Origin: Gammaproteobacteria bacterium
GTDB taxonomy: Bacteria > Pseudomonadota > Gammaproteobacteria > Eutrophobiales > Eutrophobiaceae
Direction: 5' to 3'
DNA: 7,988 nucleotides
NCBI GenBank assembly: GCA_012270695.1
Contig: JAAXHV010000024.1
Location: forward strand, 1-7,988
Of the stretch, positions 6,805 through 7,988 are shown one piece after another (the first letter of the stretch is position 1; each line of letters starts with the position of its first letter). Under the pieces are notes generated by a model, which was not told the origin of the DNA, searched no databases, and saw only the letters and a program-made list of their open reading frames with translations. The translations under genes and the position numbers were made by a program.

Positions 6805-6833
6805 TTGACATGTTAAACAGGTCACATCATTAT
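6805..6833 (+). promoter_or_regulatory. Predicted sigma-70 promoter of the TPR-TonB gene
   Basis: A perfect -35 box TTGACA (6805-6810) is followed after 17 nt by CATTAT (6828-6833, four of six matches to TATAAT). Transcription would start near 6840, leaving about 13 nt before the ATG with AAGGA at 6842-6846. The gene can thus be expressed apart from the hemA-moeB cluster. I see no GC-rich hairpin with a T-run between moeB and this promoter, so readthrough remains possible. Confidence 0.6.
6806..6824. promoter_or_regulatory. 19-bp near-perfect palindrome over the -35 box (operator candidate)
   Basis: TGACATGTT-A-AACAGGTCA is symmetric about 6815: eight of nine base pairs match, with 6810/6820 the only mismatch. 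It overlaps five of the six -35 bases and the first half of the promoter spacer, a typical place for a repressor dimer. I do not recognise it as the consensus of a particular regulator. Confidence 0.6.
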
Positions 6834-6841
6834 TGATTGAT

Positions 6842-6846
6842 AAGGA
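6842..6846 (+). promoter_or_regulatory. Strong Shine-Dalgarno of the TPR-TonB gene
   Basis: AAGGA lies 6 nt before the ATG at 6853. It is the clearest ribosome-binding site in the window and fixes this start. Confidence 0.8.
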
Positions 6847-6852
6847 TCTAAA

Positions 6853-7977
6853 ATGAATTTTATCTTAGCACTGGTCGGTGGTTTCCTGTTGCTCTTTTGC
6901 CAGCCCTCAGCGGCGCAGGAGGAGACACGGATTTCCAAGGAATTCACCAAGACCTATCGAGCCTATAACGTCGCTTACGCGCAACGGAATTATGCTCGCG
7001 CCGCCGAACTCGCGCGTAAGGCGCTTGATCTGGCAATCGAGGAATTGGGTCCCAACCATGAGAAGATTCACATCCTGCAGGTCAACCTGGCCCATGTTTT
7101 GGTCGATATCGGGGAAATGGAGGAAGCCGAGCCCCTCCTGCTGGAGGCAAAAGCCGGGATAATCGAGCAACACGGCCCCGACCACGAGGACTTGATTACC
7201 GTGCATGAAGACTATGCCAAAATCTACGTCAGTAAACAGGAACTGGAAAAGGCGCGGGGGGAACTGGATACGATCATCTCCATCATTACCAAAAAGTCCG
7301 GCGAGAGGGCGCCGGGCATCGCCAATATCCTGGTCCAGCAGGCGGCCATTCTCATCGCCGAGCAGAACGTGGATGCCGGCGAGACGGCCTACCGCGAAGC
7401 CTTGGCGATTTACGACGAGAATTTCGGCAAGGGTAATATCCGTTCGGCGGACGTCATCTCCCTGCTCGGAGATGTCGACCTGACCCGCCAGGAGTATGAG
7501 AAAGCGGAACAGAAATATATGGAGGCGCTACGCATATACGAGGACAACCTGCTTGAAGACGACCCGATAGTCCTGGCAAACCATTCCCGTCTGGCAAAAC
7601 TGTACGTCGCCCTGCGCGATGACAAATTTGCCGACCATGCCGACAAGGTCATCCGCTATACCCCGGATAAGGACGGGCGGGCCGTACCGTTATATGTGAT
7701 GCAGCCCAAGTATCCGGTTTTTCAAGACGGAACCAGGCCGGTGGGATGGGCCCTGGTAGATTTTACGGTAACGACGGAAGGACGCGTCTTGAACCCCAGG
7801 ATCATCGAGTCAAAACCGGGTAGCGTTTTTGACAAGGTCACCCTGGAAGTTACCCCGAAGTGGCGCTTCAAACCGAAGGTGGTCGACGGGCAGCGAGTGG
7901 AACAGGAAAAAACCCGCGTCCGCCTGGTGTTCGCCAAGGACAATATCGAGGTTTATTTCGGGGAATTGAAACTTTAA
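6853..7977 (+). CDS. Secreted TPR protein with a C-terminal TonB-like domain
   Basis: I recognise the domains but no named gene. The 374-aa product begins with a hydrophobic segment (3-15) and a signal peptidase I-like site after SAA (19-21), so it is probably periplasmic. The N-region has no Lys or Arg, which is atypical. Residues 35-260 hold five TPR units of the 42-residue kinesin-light-chain type: the equivalent small residues A50, A92, A134, G176 and A218 are exactly 42 apart, and so are G66, G108, G150 and G192. Residues 281-362 match the TonB C-terminal pattern: KYP (286-288), GWALVDFTV (298-306), GRV (310-312), FDK (326-328), WRFKP (337-341) and VRLVF (356-360). TonB domains normally contact outer-membrane receptors using ExbB/ExbD energy. 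Here no proline-rich spacer, lasting membrane anchor or exbBD is seen, so energy transduction is doubtful and a scaffold role is possible. It has its own promoter and a strong ribosome-binding site. Confidence 0.82.
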   Translation: MNFILALVGGFLLLFCQPSAAQEETRISKEFTKTYRAYNVAYAQRNYARAAELARKALDLAIEELGPNHEKIHILQVNLAHVLVDIGEMEEAEPLLLEAKAGIIEQHGPDHEDLITVHEDYAKIYVSKQELEKARGELDTIISIITKKSGERAPGIANILVQQAAILIAEQNVDAGETAYREALAIYDENFGKGNIRSADVISLLGDVDLTRQEYEKAEQKYMEALRIYEDNLLEDDPIVLANHSRLAKLYVALRDDKFADHADKVIRYTPDKDGRAVPLYVMQPKYPVFQDGTRPVGWALVDFTVTTEGRVLNPRIIESKPGSVFDKVTLEVTPKWRFKPKVVDGQRVEQEKTRVRLVFAKDNIEVYFGELKL

Positions 7978-7988
7978 CCCAAGTCCAG

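Overview
The window is an ordinary, conserved chromosomal locus from a gammaproteobacterium, with a lineage-specific addition at its right end. The gene order ispE-lolB-lbcA <-> hemA-prfA-prmC-moeB is the one I know from Pseudomonas aeruginosa (PA4669-PA4668-PA4667 / PA4666-PA4665-PA4664-PA4663). LolB and its outer-membrane lipoprotein partners also point to Gammaproteobacteria. The base composition looks moderately GC-rich. I cannot name a genus. All genes look intact except ispE, which is cut by the left edge. I see no mobile element, CRISPR array or RNA gene.

Leftward arm (1-2719, minus strand): lbcA (TPR lipoprotein), lolB (outer-membrane lipoprotein receptor) and the first 78 codons of ispE (isoprenoid precursor synthesis) run in one direction and probably form an operon. 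The 83-bp lolB-ispE gap holds a tandem heptamer repeat. lbcA has a perfect TATAAT box placed so that its mRNA may begin at the start codon.

Divergent control region (2720-2803): 84 bp separate lbcA from hemA. They contain the lbcA promoter, a weak hemA promoter candidate and a perfect 8-bp inverted repeat whose right arm ends 6 nt before the hemA ATG.

Rightward arm (2804-6786, plus strand): hemA (first committed step of C5 tetrapyrrole synthesis), prfA (release factor 1), prmC (methylates the GGQ glutamine of release factors) and moeB (sulfur-carrier adenylyltransferase) are packed with gaps of 22, 6 and 13 nt, so they are very likely cotranscribed. PrmC modifies the product of the gene before it.

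Right end (6787-7977): a separate promoter with a consensus -35 box, overlapped by a 19-bp near-perfect palindrome, drives a secreted protein of five exact 42-residue TPR units joined to a TonB-type C-terminal domain. In P. aeruginosa murI sits here. This gene and its operator-like site are the least conventional part of the window. I found nothing that amounts to an entirely new system.
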